DNA from: Nipponacmea schrenckii
Taxonomy: Eukaryota > Mollusca > Gastropoda > Lottiidae
Length of the DNA stretch: 64,000 nt
Reading direction: 5' to 3'
Assembly (NCBI GenBank): GCA_030562195.1
Contig: CM060202.1
Span: forward strand, 19,888,317 to 19,952,316
Numbering within the stretch: position 1 is the stretch's first letter; the number at the start of each line of letters is the position of its first letter. The notes under the pieces are model-generated. The model searched no databases. It had not been told where the DNA came from and saw only the letters and a list, made by a program, of their open reading frames with translations. This document shows positions 23,603 through 35,746 of this stretch, piece after piece. Both the position numbers and the translations under genes were made by a program.

Positions 23603-25755
23603 GATTCTCGGATGAGTTTGCAGACGAACTGGTAAAAGGTACAGAAATTCCAAATCTACAGTTGATCTTAGAATGATTTCTATTATCAAATAAAACAAAT
23701 CCGGAAGTTCTATCTCTGACCGGAAGTGAGTACCGGAAGATGAGGTTTTTCGGCTTTGGCAATTTTATTTTCAGTTCGATTTCGACCGGATTTTCAGATT
23801 TGAAAACTTCAATGTATTTGGCAACTAACAATTATAGGTTTTATGCAATTCGGTCAAATCTTTTACCCACGATTTGCAATTCAATATTCAAGGGTCATCG
23901 GCAAAAATTTCAGACCGCGATTTCTCGTTTAATATAAATGGTAAAATTTTGAAACTTTACCAAATGATAGGCGATATGATTATAATTTTTGTGAAATTTT
24001 GAAAAAAAAAATTCGACTTCCGGTTTAGCCTCAAATGACGTAATTACGTAACTTCCGGTCTATAACAGCTAGGTGAAAAGTGAAAACTGTTTTACAAATA
24101 ACTTGTCAATATTAATCAATTTGACCTAAAAAATTAGGTCAAGCTGCCATATCGGCCGCCATTTTGAATTTTCGTTACAATTCTTAAAGCCGAAATTCAG
24201 ACACTATTGATGGACCGATTTCGATGAAATTTAGCACATAGATACATTGTAATCTACCTTTTCTTGGAGACCGATTTTTTAATTTCGTATTTTTTTTCGA
24301 ATTATTCGAATTTCGATTTTTTCAAATTTAGGTCACTTTTACGGCTACGGAAGGTGTGACCCACTTAATCTATGACCTTAAAAATTAGGTCAAATAATAT
24401 TCAATATATTGCTTCGAGTGGGTATTTTTAAATTTGGCTTACTTAAAAAATTCATAGAGATAAGTGTACTTAAATACAGCAAAAATTGATAATTTTCATA
24501 TTTTCGCCATCTTTGACTGTTACGGAAGGTGTGACCTAATTATTTCACGACTTTGAAAACTAGGTCAAATGATATTCAATATATCGTCTAGATGTAGGTT
24601 ATTGCAAATTTAGCCTACATAATATTTTAAGGCTGTCGAAATACGTTCATAATTGTAAGCAATTCTAGTTTATTTTTTTTTTTGTAATTCTTGGATGAGT
24701 TTGCAGACAAACTGGTAAAAGGTGCAGAAATTCTAAATCTACAGTTGATCTTAGAATGATTTCTATTATCAAATAAAACAAAACCGGAAGTTCTATCTCT
24801 GACAGGAAGTGAGAACCGGAAGTTCAGGTTTTTTTGCTTTAGCAAGTTTATTTTCAGTTCGATTTTGACCGGATTTTCAGATTTGAAAACTTCAATTTAT
24901 TTGTCAACTAACAATTATAGGTTTTATGCAATTAGGTTAAATATTTTACCCACGATTTGCAATTCAATATTCAAGGGTCATCGGCAAAAATTTCAGACCG
25001 TGATTTCTCCTTTAATATAAATGGTAAAATTTTGAAACTTTACCAGTTGATAGGCGATATGTTTATAATTTTTTAAAAAATGTGAAAAAAAAAATTCCAC
25101 TTCCGGTTTTGCCTCAAATGACGTAATTACGTAACTTCCGGTCTATAACTGCTAGGTGAAAAGTGAAAACTGTTTTATAAATAACTTTTCAATAGTAATT
25201 GATTTGACCTAAATAATTAGGTCAAGCTGCCATATCGGCCGCCATTTTTAATTTTCGTTACAATTCTTAAATCCGAAATTCAGACACTACTGATAGACCG
25301 ATTTTGATGAAATTTAGCACATAGATACAATGGATCATTATCTACCTTTTCTTGGAGACCGATTTTCGAATTTCGTATTTTCTTTCGAATTATTTAAATT
25401 TCGATTTTTTCAAAATTAGGTCACTTTAACGGGTACGGAAGGTGTGACCCACTTAATCTATGACCTTGAAAATTAGGTCAAATAATATTCAATATATTGT
25501 CTACAAGTAGATATTTTTTAATTTGGCTTACTTAAAAAATTCATAGAGTTAAGTGTACTTAAAGACAGCAAAAATTGATAATTTTCATATTTTCGCCATC
25601 ATTAACCGTTACGGAAGGTGTGACCTAATTATTTTATGACTTTGAAAACTAGGTCAAATGATATTCAATATATTGTCTAGATGTAGGTAATTGCAAATTT
25701 AGCCTACATAATATTTTAAGGCTCTCGAAATACGTTCATAATTGTAAGCAATTCT

Positions 25756-25786
<31 letters not shown>

Positions 25787-27012
25787 GGATGAGTTTGCAG
25801 ACAAACTGGTAAAAGGTACAGAAATTCTAAATCGACGGTTGATCTTAGAATGATTTCTATTATCAAATAAAGCAAAACCGGAAGTTCTATCTCTGACCGG
25901 AAGTGAGAACCGGAAGATGAGGTTTTTTGGCTTTAGCAATTTTATTTTCAGTTCGATTTCGACCGGATTTTCAGATTTGAAAACTTCAATGTATTTGTAA
26001 ACTAACAATTATAGGTTTTATGCAATTCGGTTAAATCTTTACCCACGATTTGCAATTCAATATTCAAGGGTCATCGGCAAAAATTTCAGACCGTGATTTC
26101 TCGTTTAATATAAATGGTAAAATTTTGAAACTTTACCAAATGATAGGCGATATGATTATAATTTTTGTAAAATTTTGAAAAAAAAAAATTCGACTTCCGG
26201 TTTAGCCTCAAATGACGTAATTACGTAACTTCCGGTCTATAACAGCTAGGTGAAAAGTGAAAACTGTTTTATAAATAACTTGTCAATAGTAATCGATTTG
26301 ACCTAAAAAATTAGGTCAAGCTGCCATATCGGCCGCCATTTTGAATTTTCGTTACAATTCTTAAAGCCGAAATTCAGACACTATTGATAGACCGATTTCG
26401 ATGAAATTTAGCACATAGATACATTGTAATATTATCTACCTTTTCTTGGAGACCGATTTTTGAATTTCGTTTTTTTTTTCGAATTATTCGAATTTCGATT
26501 TTTTCAAAATTTAAGTCACTTTGACGGCTACGGAAGGTGTGATCCACTTAATCTATGACCTTGAAAATTAGGTCAAATAATATTCAATATATTGTCTAAT
26601 AGTAGGTATTTTTAAATTTGGCCTACTTAAAAAATTCATAGAGATAAGTGTACTTAAACACAGCAAAAAATTTGGGAATTTTCATATTTTCGCCATCTTT
26701 AACCGTTACGGAAGGTGTGACCTAATTATTTTATGACTTTGAAAAAATAGGTCAAATGATATTCAATATATTGTCTAATAGTAGGTATTTTTAAATTTGG
26801 CCTACTTAAAAAATTCATAGAGATAAGTGTACTTAAACACAGCAAAAATTGGTAATTTTCATATTTTCGCCATTTTTAACTGTTACGGAAGGTGTGACCT
26901 AATTATTTTATGACTTTGAAAACTAGGTCAAATGATATTCAATATATTGTCTAGATGTAGGTCATTGCAAATTTAACGTACATAATATTTTAAGGCTTCG
27001 AAATACGTTCAT

Positions 27013-27045
<33 letters not shown>

Positions 27046-29208
27046 CGATTCTCGGATGAGTTTGCAGACGAACTGGTAAAAGGTACAGTAATTCCAAATC
27101 TACAGTTGATCTTAGAATGATTTCTATTATCAAATAAAACAAATCCGGAAGTTCTATCTCTGACCGGAAGTGAGTACCGGAAGATGAGGTTTTTCGGCTT
27201 TGTCAATTTTATTTTCAGTTCGATTTCGACCGGATTTTCAGATTTGAAAACTTCAATGTATTTGGCAACTAACAATTATAGGTTTTATGCAATTCGGTCA
27301 AATCTTTTACCCACGATTTGCAATTCAATATTCAAGGGTCATCGGCAAAAATTTCAGACCGCGATTTCTCGTTTAATATAAATGGTAAAATTTTTAAACT
27401 TTACCAAATGATAGGCGATATGATTATAATTTTTGTGAAATTTTGAAAAAAAAAATTCGACTTCCGGTTTAGCCTCAAATGACGTAATTACGTAACTTCC
27501 GGTCTATAACAGCTAGGTGAAAAGTGAAAACTGTTTTACAAATAACTTGTCAATAGTAATCAATTTGACCTAAAAAATTAGGTCAAGCTGCCATATCGGC
27601 CGCCATTTTGAATTTTCGTTACAATTCTTAAAGCCGAAATTCAGACACTATTGATGGACCGATTTCGATGAAATTTAGCACATAGATACATTGTAATATT
27701 ATCTACCTTTTCTTGGAGACCGATTTTTGAATTTCGTTTTTTTTTTCGAATTATTCGAATTTCGATTTTTTCAAATTTAGGTCACTTTTACGGCTACGGA
27801 AGGTGTGACCCACTTAATCTATGACCTTAAAAATTAGGTCAAATAATATTCAATATATTGTCTTCGAGTGGGTATTTTTAAATTTGGCTTACTTAAAAAA
27901 TTCATAGAGATAAGTGTACTTAAATACAGCAAAAATTGATAATTTTCATATTTTCGCCATCTTTGACTGTTACGGAAGGTGTGACCTAATTATTTCACGA
28001 CTTTGAAAACTAGGTCAAATGATATTCAATATATCGTCTAGATGTAGGTTATTGCAAATTTAGCCTACATAATATTTTAAGGCTGTCGAAATACGTTCAT
28101 AATTGTAAGCAATTCTAGTTTTTTTTTGTAATTCTTGGATGAGTTTGCAGACAAACTGGTAAAAGGTGCAGAAATTCTAAATCTACGGTTGATCTTAGAA
28201 TGATTTCAATTATCAAATAAAACAAAACCGGAAGTTCTATCTCTGACAGGAAGTGAGAACCGGAAGTTCAGGTTTTTTTGCTTTAGCAAGTTTATTTTCA
28301 GTTCGATTTTGACCGGATTTTCAGATTTGAAAACTTCAATGTATTTGTCAACTAACAATTATAGGTTTTATGCAATTAGGTTAAATATTTTATCCACGAT
28401 TTGCAATTCAATATTCAAGGGTCATCGGCAAAAATTTCAGACCGTGATTTCTCCTTTAATATAAATTGTAAAATTTTGAAACTTTACCAGTTGATAGGGG
28501 ATATGTTTATAATTTTTGAAAAAATGTGAAAAAAAAAATTCCACTTCCGGTTTAGCCTCAAATGACGTAATTACGTAACTTCCGGTCTATAACTGCTAGG
28601 TGAAAAGTGAAAACTGTTTTATAAATAACTTGTCAATAGTAATTGATTTGACCTAAATAATTAGGTCAAGCTGCCATATCGGCCACCATTTTGAATTTTC
28701 GTTACAATTCTTAAATCCGAAATTCAGACACTACTGATAGACCGATTTTGATGAAATTTAGCACATAGATACAATGGATCATTATCTACCTTTTCTTGGA
28801 GACCGATTTTCAAATTTCGTATTTTCTTTCGAATTATTTAAATTTCGATTTTTTCAAAATTAGGTCACTTTAACGGGTACGGAAGGTGTGACCCACTTAA
28901 TCTATGACCTTGAAAATTAGGTCAAATAATATTCAATATATTGTCTACGAGTAGATATTTTTTAATTTGGCTTACTTAAAAAATTCATAGAGATAAGTTG
29001 TCTTAAATACAGCAAAAATTGATAATTTTCATATTTTCGCCATCATTAACCGTTACGGAAGGTGTGACCTAATTATTTTATGACTTTGAAAACTAGGTCA
29101 AATGATATTCAATATATTGTCTAGATGTAGGTCATTGCAAATTTAGCCTATATAATATTTAAGGCTCTCGAAATACGTTCATAATTGTAAGCAATTCTAG
29201 TTTATATA
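20202..29208. repeat. Satellite array with trimeric higher-order repeat
   Basis: Eight tandem monomers. Taking GATGAGTTTGCAGAC as the marker, it starts at 21247, 22343, 23611, 24694, 25788, 27055 and 28138, giving spacings of 1096, 1268, 1083, 1094, 1267 and 1083. The pattern long-medium-short repeats exactly, so the array is ABC ABC with a period near 3445 bp, flanked on each side by a similar fourth type (20202-21207 and 28138-29208). Private variants agree: GAGTTAAGTGTACTTAAAG only in both A units, AAGATGAGGTTTTTTGGC only in both B units, TTTTTCGGCTTTGGCAATTT or its TTTGTCAATTT variant only in C units. B units carry an extra internal subrepeat of about 172 bp. Each monomer ends in a T-run of 8-30 nt. 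Open frames of 70-98 codons recur on the minus strand but end in poly-Lys from the T-run. Confidence 0.9.
20494..20644. promoter_or_regulatory. Cluster of transcription-factor-like motifs, repeated in each monomer
   Basis: Within 150 bp of the first monomer there are ACTTCCGGT at 20494-20502 and 20529-20537 (ETS-type), the palindrome TGACGTAATTACGTAA at 20514-20529 (CRE/ATF-like), TGACCTAAATAATTAGGTCA at 20600-20619 (everted AGGTCA half-sites), and GCCGCCATTTTG at 20633-20644 (YY1-type). The set recurs with little change in every monomer and in the inverted copy near 46.1-46.3 kb. The motifs are seen. Any regulatory activity is unproven. Confidence 0.4.
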
Positions 29209-29354
29209 TTGTAATCGGATGAACCTGGATGTAGTTGAGACAGATTTAAAAATGCAACAAAGAGGAAAACGATGCCAATTTGAATATTGTGATGATAAAA
29301 TAATTTCTAACATATTTTGTTTCTTATTGGTTTATAGATAAGACAATTACATAC

Positions 29355-31473
29355 CATTTGATAGTGTACTTGGTATATCTGACGAGGCTGAAATATAGAA
29401 ATATAGACTAGTATATTATCTATGTTATTGTTGATATGGACAAGGAAAATTCACTTTCTCGTTAGTTTTATACTTTTGTCTCATATATGGTGAACATTTT
29501 GTAGATCGATTCGTGTGAGCGAATATGGAAATAGAGAAGTAAAATTTGACATGAGATTATACTTATAGATTAACAAGATACATTGAAACTAAATACTGAA
29601 TGAAACTGATACTATAGAGATAATTTTAATCCTATACAATAATTTACTACTATTTAATAAATAATTCCTTACGTTGTTGTTTTTAATGTGAGAAATCAAC
29701 TTGTCAGATTCAGTCTCCTATCTATGGCCATGTAATTTAAACAATACACCTGCTATTGTATCCCTGTATTACAGGATGTAAAGATTAAGTTATATAACAA
29801 GCTCCGTACCTAAATTGATAGTAAAGTTCTTTGAAAACTCTACTCTATTATCTAATATACATCGAATCTGTAGTCCATCTTCTTGTGCCTTCACTCTGTA
29901 GTTTAAAACTGTCTTTTGTCGATAAGAACAACTGCTTCCTGATGGTGGACTAACAGGATCAGTTACAATATCTGCTTCATCAGTGTATCTAAACCAATGG
30001 GTACTAGCAGGATAGCTACGAGTTTGCCATTGCCATGTCTTTGCAGGGTTTCCAACATTTCCATTACAACTCATTGATATAGAATCATTTAGTCTATATT
30101 CAAGTCTTGAAGGAACAACATTCATACCCAAATTACTGGGATTGTCTGAAAAGTATTCGAAAACAATTGAACAAAACAAGAATTTATAGTGTTGTGAAAA
30201 TTTATATGGCACTGCGGCAGAATATTTATCTTAGACATTAATTTGCTATTTTTCCTCAATATTAATCAATCTACTTAATTCAATTGGCATATCAGAAAGA
30301 ATTTTTCATTTTACTATCTGGGCCTATATTTTCGAAAACTTGAAGAAAATGGTTATTTAATTGGATAAAACAACTAAATTAAAAATCTATTTTCAGATGG
30401 CTGGAACATTAAAATAATATTTGGTTAAGATTTCGATAATTAGGGCCCTCTTTTGTGTATTAGAAGCATAACAAGTTCAAACCTTTACCTTCAACTGTTA
30501 CATTGGATCTGTTTTCTTTGTTTAAAGGACCAGCACTGTTTCCACCAGTTACTTTACATATATACTCTCCTTTATCATTACAATTAGGATCCTGTATAAC
30601 AATCTGTACAAAGGATGTTGAAACAACATCAATAGCTTTTAAAAGAACCTGTTACTGTATATTTAGGATTTGTTAATCCGGGTCCTAATTCTGCTGCTTT
30701 GTCTTAAGTTTATATTTCCTAAATGCCTCTCAGTAGAAACACCTTCTGTCAGTCTAAGTATATCTAACCGATAAACAGAAGTAACACCTGAAGCAGTAGT
30801 TGATTGACATCTAACAGTTAAAGTTGGTGCTCCAGCCTGGTTATTGGTACTTGGTCTGATATCAAGCAGAGCTGATTTTACAACTGAAATTAAACCAGTT
30901 TCTAAATTGAACATTATTATCTATATTATGGACGGCAATCATAAAGCATAACCTATAATCGTGTCTTGGCGTTTACTTCTAATTCTAATAAGATTATAAT
31001 ATTGCTACCGTACTTGATATGTCTGTTGGGTTATTTATATTGTACAATAGTCAAAAATATCAGTGTGAAAGCAAAGTATTAAAATAATTTAGGGTATTTT
31101 AGGGAATGGAGCCTGACTGAGTTTCACTTTCCCAAAATTTAAATACTTAACGGACTAATGAAGACAGGCAATGTTATGCAATGTGCAATGGGAAATATTT
31201 GCCATATCAAAATTAGTAAGCTAAATTATCCGTTATTCCTTATTTAACGCATTGAAGATAATTCAAATTACACAGCTATTTATTTCAAATCTCGACCCGA
31301 ATTTTTACAATGTTTAACACTATAAAATATCCCTATAAAGAAGGGAGTGTACAGGTAACACCATATTATATAACTTCTAACGAGGAATATAAATGAATAT
31401 AAATATAAAACTATTAATTTTACATACCTGTAATCAGATTCATCAAACAAAATATTGTTAAATAAAACTTCAT
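29355..31473 (-). pseudogene. Ig-family copy D: two-Ig receptor, frameshifted and 3'-truncated
   Basis: Exons on the minus strand: 31428-31473 (MKFYLTIFCLMNLIT), 30489-30883 (Ig1), 29810-30145 (Ig2, intact, 112 codons), 29355-29387 (stalk SSDIPSTLSN). The Ig1 exon is 395 nt instead of 393. Against F it carries one extra base near 30700 and another near 30640, so the reading frame is lost after HLGNI. Ig2 reads SISMSCNGNV and DGLQIRC with Trp in between. Homology with E ends at about 29209, exactly where the satellite begins. The remaining stalk exons and the transmembrane exon are therefore absent. A transcript could read into the array. It is almost certainly non-functional as a receptor. 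Confidence 0.8.
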
Positions 31474-31526
31474 TTTGGATGATTTCGTTTCTTTATCTGA
31501 ATTCTATTGACAAGTATTAGTTACAA

Positions 31527-31534
31527 TTTATATA
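31527..31534 (-). promoter_or_regulatory. TATA box of copy D
   Basis: TATATAAA on the minus strand. Its downstream edge is 54 nt before the A of the ATG (31473). The same box occurs at the same distance in E and F. Confidence 0.6.
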
Positions 31535-32501
31535 TTGGTCCCCTAATCGATGGTTATTTGAAATTTGTAATATTTCGATATACTTCCTTCTTATCGTTAC
31601 TATATATAAAACAGAGTATACATCTTAACTGAAGCGATTACACAATGAGTCGTAATGCAAAAAGCAACAAATAGATATCTCGTGTTACAAGCAGTACATA
31701 GATTGTACACGTTAAAGGCTAATATTATGCATGTTATTTCCAATGTAGAAATTTAATTTTTGAAAACCAAGTTGTGATGTTTCTTTAAATTCCTTTTTAT
31801 TCTCAAACGCTTTACCCAAATTGTGTTAGTGACATTGAACTTCCATTTTGATTATGGTCAGTGTAATGTCTTTATTTTATTTAAAATATACATAACTCTA
31901 GGGTTAACCCTTGTAGGTCGACTTTAGTTTTCAAAGTAAGCTTAGAAAAGGGCTATAGCTGGTTCAAAGATTTGATTTCCGCATATCAAACGAAAGAGCA
32001 CATCGTTGCGCATTGTCCCAACACGCATTTGTGTACTTGACTCCGACTTTAGTTTTCAAAGTCAAATAGGGTTAGCTTAGAAAAGGGCGTACAAAACATT
32101 CAATTAGAGGCCTTCAATGGGCCAAGAACAATAATTACCCTTCTCGCTAGCGGCTCCAAATGGGTTAATTTGTAGTCAAAGCCAATTAGGGTTAGCTATG
32201 CACAGCCTTATCCAGTGTTGATAAAAGTTCTATGAGTGTCGGAGATGTCGGAGCACATCGGAGAAACAAAGACACCCGTTTACTTGTAGTCAAAGCCAAC
32301 AAGATTTATGCATGATAAAATAGAGAGAAAAGAGAGTGTTAATCATTCTTGTCGCTAGCGGCTCCGAATAGGTAAATTTGTAGTCATGGCCAATTAGGGT
32401 TAGCTATGCACAGCCTAATCCAGTGTTGATAAAAGTTTTATGTATGATAAAATAGAAAGAAAAGATAGTGTTCGACTTATAACAAAAAAGAAATTTGAAA
32501 A

Positions 32502-32577
32502 AAGCTTCAACTGGCATTCGAAATCGGGACCTCAAAAGTGCCGAGCAAACGCCAAAACCGCTAGTTCACAAAGACCA
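32502..32577 (-). mobile_element. tRNA-type SINE head, degenerate
   Basis: A weaker copy of the sequence at 32908-32981. The B-box region reads GATTTCGAATGCC instead of GAGTTCGAATCCC, and the A box is altered. It is followed on the element strand by the same body sequence. Confidence 0.5.
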
Positions 32578-32907
32578 AGGGTTACAAGTTAGGGTTATCT
32601 GGGGTTAGCTTAGAAAGGGACTATTGCTGGTTCAAAGATATGGTTTCCGCATATCAAACGAAAGAGCACATCGTTGCGCATCGTCTCAACACGCATTTGT
32701 GTACAGAACATTTAATTAGAGGCCTTCAATGGGCCAAGAACAATAATTATTCTTCTCGCTAGCGGCTCCGAATGGGTTAATTTGTAGTCAAAGCCAATTT
32801 AGGGCTAGCTATGCACAGCCTTATCCAGTGTTGATAAAAGTTTTATGTTTGATAAAATAGAAAGAAAAGATAGTGTTCGACTTATGAAAACAAGAAATTT
32901 GAAAAAA

Positions 32908-32981
32908 AGCTTCAACTGGGATTCGAACTCGGGACCTCAAAGTTGCCGAGCTAACGCCAAAACCGCTAGGCCACAGAGACC
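32908..32981 (-). mobile_element. tRNA-derived SINE head
   Basis: On the minus strand, TGGCCTAGCGG (32963-32973) matches the RNA polymerase III A-box consensus and GAGTTCGAATCCC the B box, about 35 nt apart. The cloverleaf is not complete and no acceptor stem closes, so this is a SINE promoter and not a tRNA gene. The body continues to lower coordinates with CTATTTTATC-type sequence. Confidence 0.6.
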
Positions 32982-34478
32982 TGGGGCTACAAGTCAGGGT
33001 TAGCTGGGGTTAACCCTAACCCTAACCCGAGGGTTAACCCCTACAGGTCGACTTTAGTTTTCAAAGTCAAATAGGGTTAGCTTAGAAAAGGCCTATAGCT
33101 GATTTAAAGATATGGTTTCCGCATATCAAACGAAAGAGCACATCATTGCGCATCGTCTCAACACGCATTTGTGTACAAAACATTCCATTAGAGGCCTTTA
33201 ATGGGTTAGCTATGCACAGCCGTATTCAGTTTTCATAAAACATTTATGTGTGTCGAAGATGTCTGAGAAACAAAGACAAAGGTTAATTTGTAGTAAAAGC
33301 CAATAAGATTTCCGTATGATAAAACAGAGAGAAAAGTCTGACTTTTATTTATTAATCATTAGTCAAAATAAGTTTTACTTTTTTTTTCTTTTTTTGTAAG
33401 TCCATTCTAGGTCATTGATAAACGTCATAAGGCCCCGTCAGCTGATCAAAATTTACATTGACTTGTTAAAGGCCCCCGTAGAATGGATGATCAATAACGG
33501 ATTATATTGCAATGGTTTAAGGCTGACAGCTCAAAAGTTTGCTACATAGTTGTGTATTTATTATTTATTTATTACCATTTTTCTGTAATAATTTAGTTAT
33601 TGTGGTCTGAGATAAGTTGTAAGGGGAGGTAATGTGAACTCTCCTTTAATACAAGTTTAGTTTATTCTAGTAGTGGAGGGAAAGCCCTCCATGATGTTAA
33701 TTTTGTTGAAAAAAACCCCTGAGGTTTATGATGTATTTAGTGAGACATAGGCATGATTTTAATAAACAAAAGTGTCGTATTTAAAACCATTACACCATTA
33801 ATGGTTGTCTTATTATCAAATGCGTCCTTTAAAGGGAACAGTTTGTAATCAAAGGTGCTTTGCTTTCAACTTATTTTCAAACTCTAAATGAACAATTTTA
33901 GATAAGGAATGTAACTATTTAATGGTGTAGGTTGAAAATTGTTTTTTGCTCATATTTATGAACAATATATACCAAAATCTAGAGAAATAAGTGTTTTCAC
34001 ATATCTGAACTGAATCCAGCCGATAATTTTTGAAAGCCAAAAATGTTTTAAAGGTTTCAACTAGAAAAATTGGGTCTATGGTACCTGATACTGAAAACAG
34101 GTCAAACCATTAAATCAACTATTAGTAGTCTCCGTTTTACTTAGTCCTGTAAGGGCATAAATAGAAGTAAATTGCATATATCTTTTAAAACGTTTTTTAA
34201 GAAAATTTTGTATGCTGCCACTTTAAATCAAAGTCTTGGATTGTTTTAAACAATGTTTGACATTTTAATAACATTGTTTCGAGGTTGCACCGAAATATTA
34301 AACAAGGGTTCCCTTATTTTCATATATATATATTATATATACCATAATTGGACCGGTAATACTTATATCAATAGAACGTAGAGGTGTTCTAATGACTGGA
34401 AAAATAACAGTCCTTAATTAACTAGTAATTAGGCTAATTATGATCGGATTTCCCTCGGTAGGGTACTACCATAGGTAT

Positions 34479-35117
34479 AATCCTTAAGCGACATTTAGGG
34501 GTAGGAAGCACAGTTTTTATGGTATACTACTCCTCAATTTAATACAATAATACACAACGTTTCAACAGTTACACAGTCGTCATCAGGTGAACAAGACTAA
34601 AAACAAAAAGAGTAAGGCCTATATATAACAAGAGCAAAAACAATAACATAAGCTGAGAGCATAATTGATATACAAACGATAGATTAGAAGGATAAAGATG
34701 AAAGAAGGATATAGATGAAAGAAGGAGATTAAGGTGAGTAGTTTATGGTAAAATGAAGCCATGGAAGAGTTGATCTGGATGAAAGAGGATAATGAAGGGA
34801 TTAAGGTAGGTGGTTAAAACAGGGAGCGATCTTTCCAAATTGGTTGTAGATATAGTCCTTGGTCTCTATTTAATTCTGGTTGGCGCTTGAAAATTTCTAT
34901 GGCTTCTCTGATTTCTCTTGTTTGTGGTGGATGTTGGCTGTGATGGTTTCTGTATTGTTCTAATTGATATGGTGGGATGGAAATTTGATGATATGTTCAG
35001 CAACAGCGCTGCTTTCGTCTTTGGTATTGGTTTTCGTTTTGTGTTGGGCAACTCTGATGCTGGTTGGGTTGGAAGAGTGACCTATATACTTAGCACCACA
35101 GTTGCAGTTAATGTTAC
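34479..35117 (-). mobile_element. Penelope-like element, 5'-truncated, 639 bp
   Basis: Flanked by ATAGGTAT at 34471-34478 and 35118-35125, an 8-bp target duplication. The empty site at about 11314 reads ATATGTAT. The minus-strand content is the end of a GIY-YIG endonuclease: CNCGAKYIGHSSNPTSIRVA, then SSAVAEHI, a stop, and after a frame change REAIEIFKRQPELNRDQG with a TAA at 34814-34816. This matches the end of the larger Penelope element at 49 kb (REAIEIRKHKPKLNRDKG). The 3' untranslated part contains a hammerhead-like core at 34559-34586. Confidence 0.8.
34559..34586 (-). ncRNA. Hammerhead-ribozyme-like core in Penelope 3' region
   Basis: The minus strand reads CTGATGA, then 16 nt, then GAAAC. 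The spacer CGACTGTGTAACTGTT could form a short, imperfect stem II (GAC with GTT). Penelope-like elements are known to carry hammerhead motifs in their terminal repeats. Stems I and III are not convincing here, so activity is doubtful. Confidence 0.35.
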
Positions 35118-35279
35118 ATAGGTATGTACGTCAAGTTCCAAATGTCGTTCAAATGTTGTTGATCTTTTTTTTGATCATCCAGTCTGTTAATTCGGTACAT
35201 AACCGAACAGGTATGCGTACCTGCCCACATTCCTTAATATTTTCCACAACAACAATGGCATTTTGGTATTCCATTTAAT

Positions 35280-35640
35280 TTCAAATTGTAATCCAGTTTA
35301 TATGTTTTCATTATATAGACAAGTGGTTCTTTATTTCCCTTAGTTGCTCACAGTAGATTAAGAGATGTTCGGTGGTGCCAGCTTCACAACAAGGACATAG
35401 CTTTAGTTTCGAACCTCACCCATCATTCTCAGACGGCCAACCGATCGAAATCGACAGATCTACCGATTGGGTGTTGTAAAAGAATTTTTCTACTAATTCA
35501 ATCGTTTGATCGGAAGTGGAATGAATCATGACTGACTAGTTGATCATGCCTATTAAAAGTGTAGAATCTGTTCCAAATATACAATCTAAACACCGAAGAT
35601 TACGGAGCGAGAGTTATTGGATGGTACACTATACCTAAAT
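35280..35640 (-). pseudogene. LINE C-terminal zinc-binding remnant
   Basis: The minus strand at about 35325-35405 reads LCPCCEAGTTEHLLIYCEQL, the Cys/His pattern at the C-terminus of many LINE reverse transcriptases. A second copy at 45005-45100 reads LCPFGEAGTAEHLLIHCEQL. Both are followed by the same sequence to about 360 bp, so they form a duplicated fragment. No other domain remains. Confidence 0.6.
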
Positions 35641-35746
35641 GATTTCATTATTCAATATGATAACCAAAAAATCAATCCGTTGTACAATACAAGGCTATGT
35701 TCAACTCACAAAAACTAACGATCATTGACGAAGGTTGGGCCTAATG

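Larger units (their letters stand above)
31540..34304 (-). repeat. Upstream block of copy D, duplicated at E and F
   Basis: About 31500-33330 is homologous to 41540-42300 (E) and 52700-53700 (F). It shares CTCGTGTTACAAGCAGTACA, TTATGCATGTTATTT and GGTCGACTTTAGTTTTCAAA. In D the last motif and its surroundings are repeated three or four times (31910, 32040, 32600, 33045), with SINE heads between. A segment near 33435-33500 is inverted relative to E and F. 33500-34304 shows no gene. No open frame of note. Confidence 0.65.
34305..35255. repeat. Dispersed repeat interrupted by a Penelope fragment
   Basis: The outer parts (34305-34478 and 35118-35255) match 11160-11495, including GGGTTCCCTTATTTTCATAT on the left and TCATCCAGTCTGT on the right. 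Confidence 0.7.

Noticed and set aside
21203..27275. Recurring 72-98-codon minus-strand frames in the satellite (MLV-KYIEVFKSENPVEI type)
   Set aside because: They follow from monomer amplification, differ by replacement changes between monomer types, and run into poly-Lys encoded by the T-run. No start context, domain or splice link.
33009..33040. Telomere-like CCCTAACCCTAA near 33020
   Set aside because: Only two or three units inside a GGTTAGC/GGTTAAC-rich repeat; more likely local sequence bias than an interstitial telomere.
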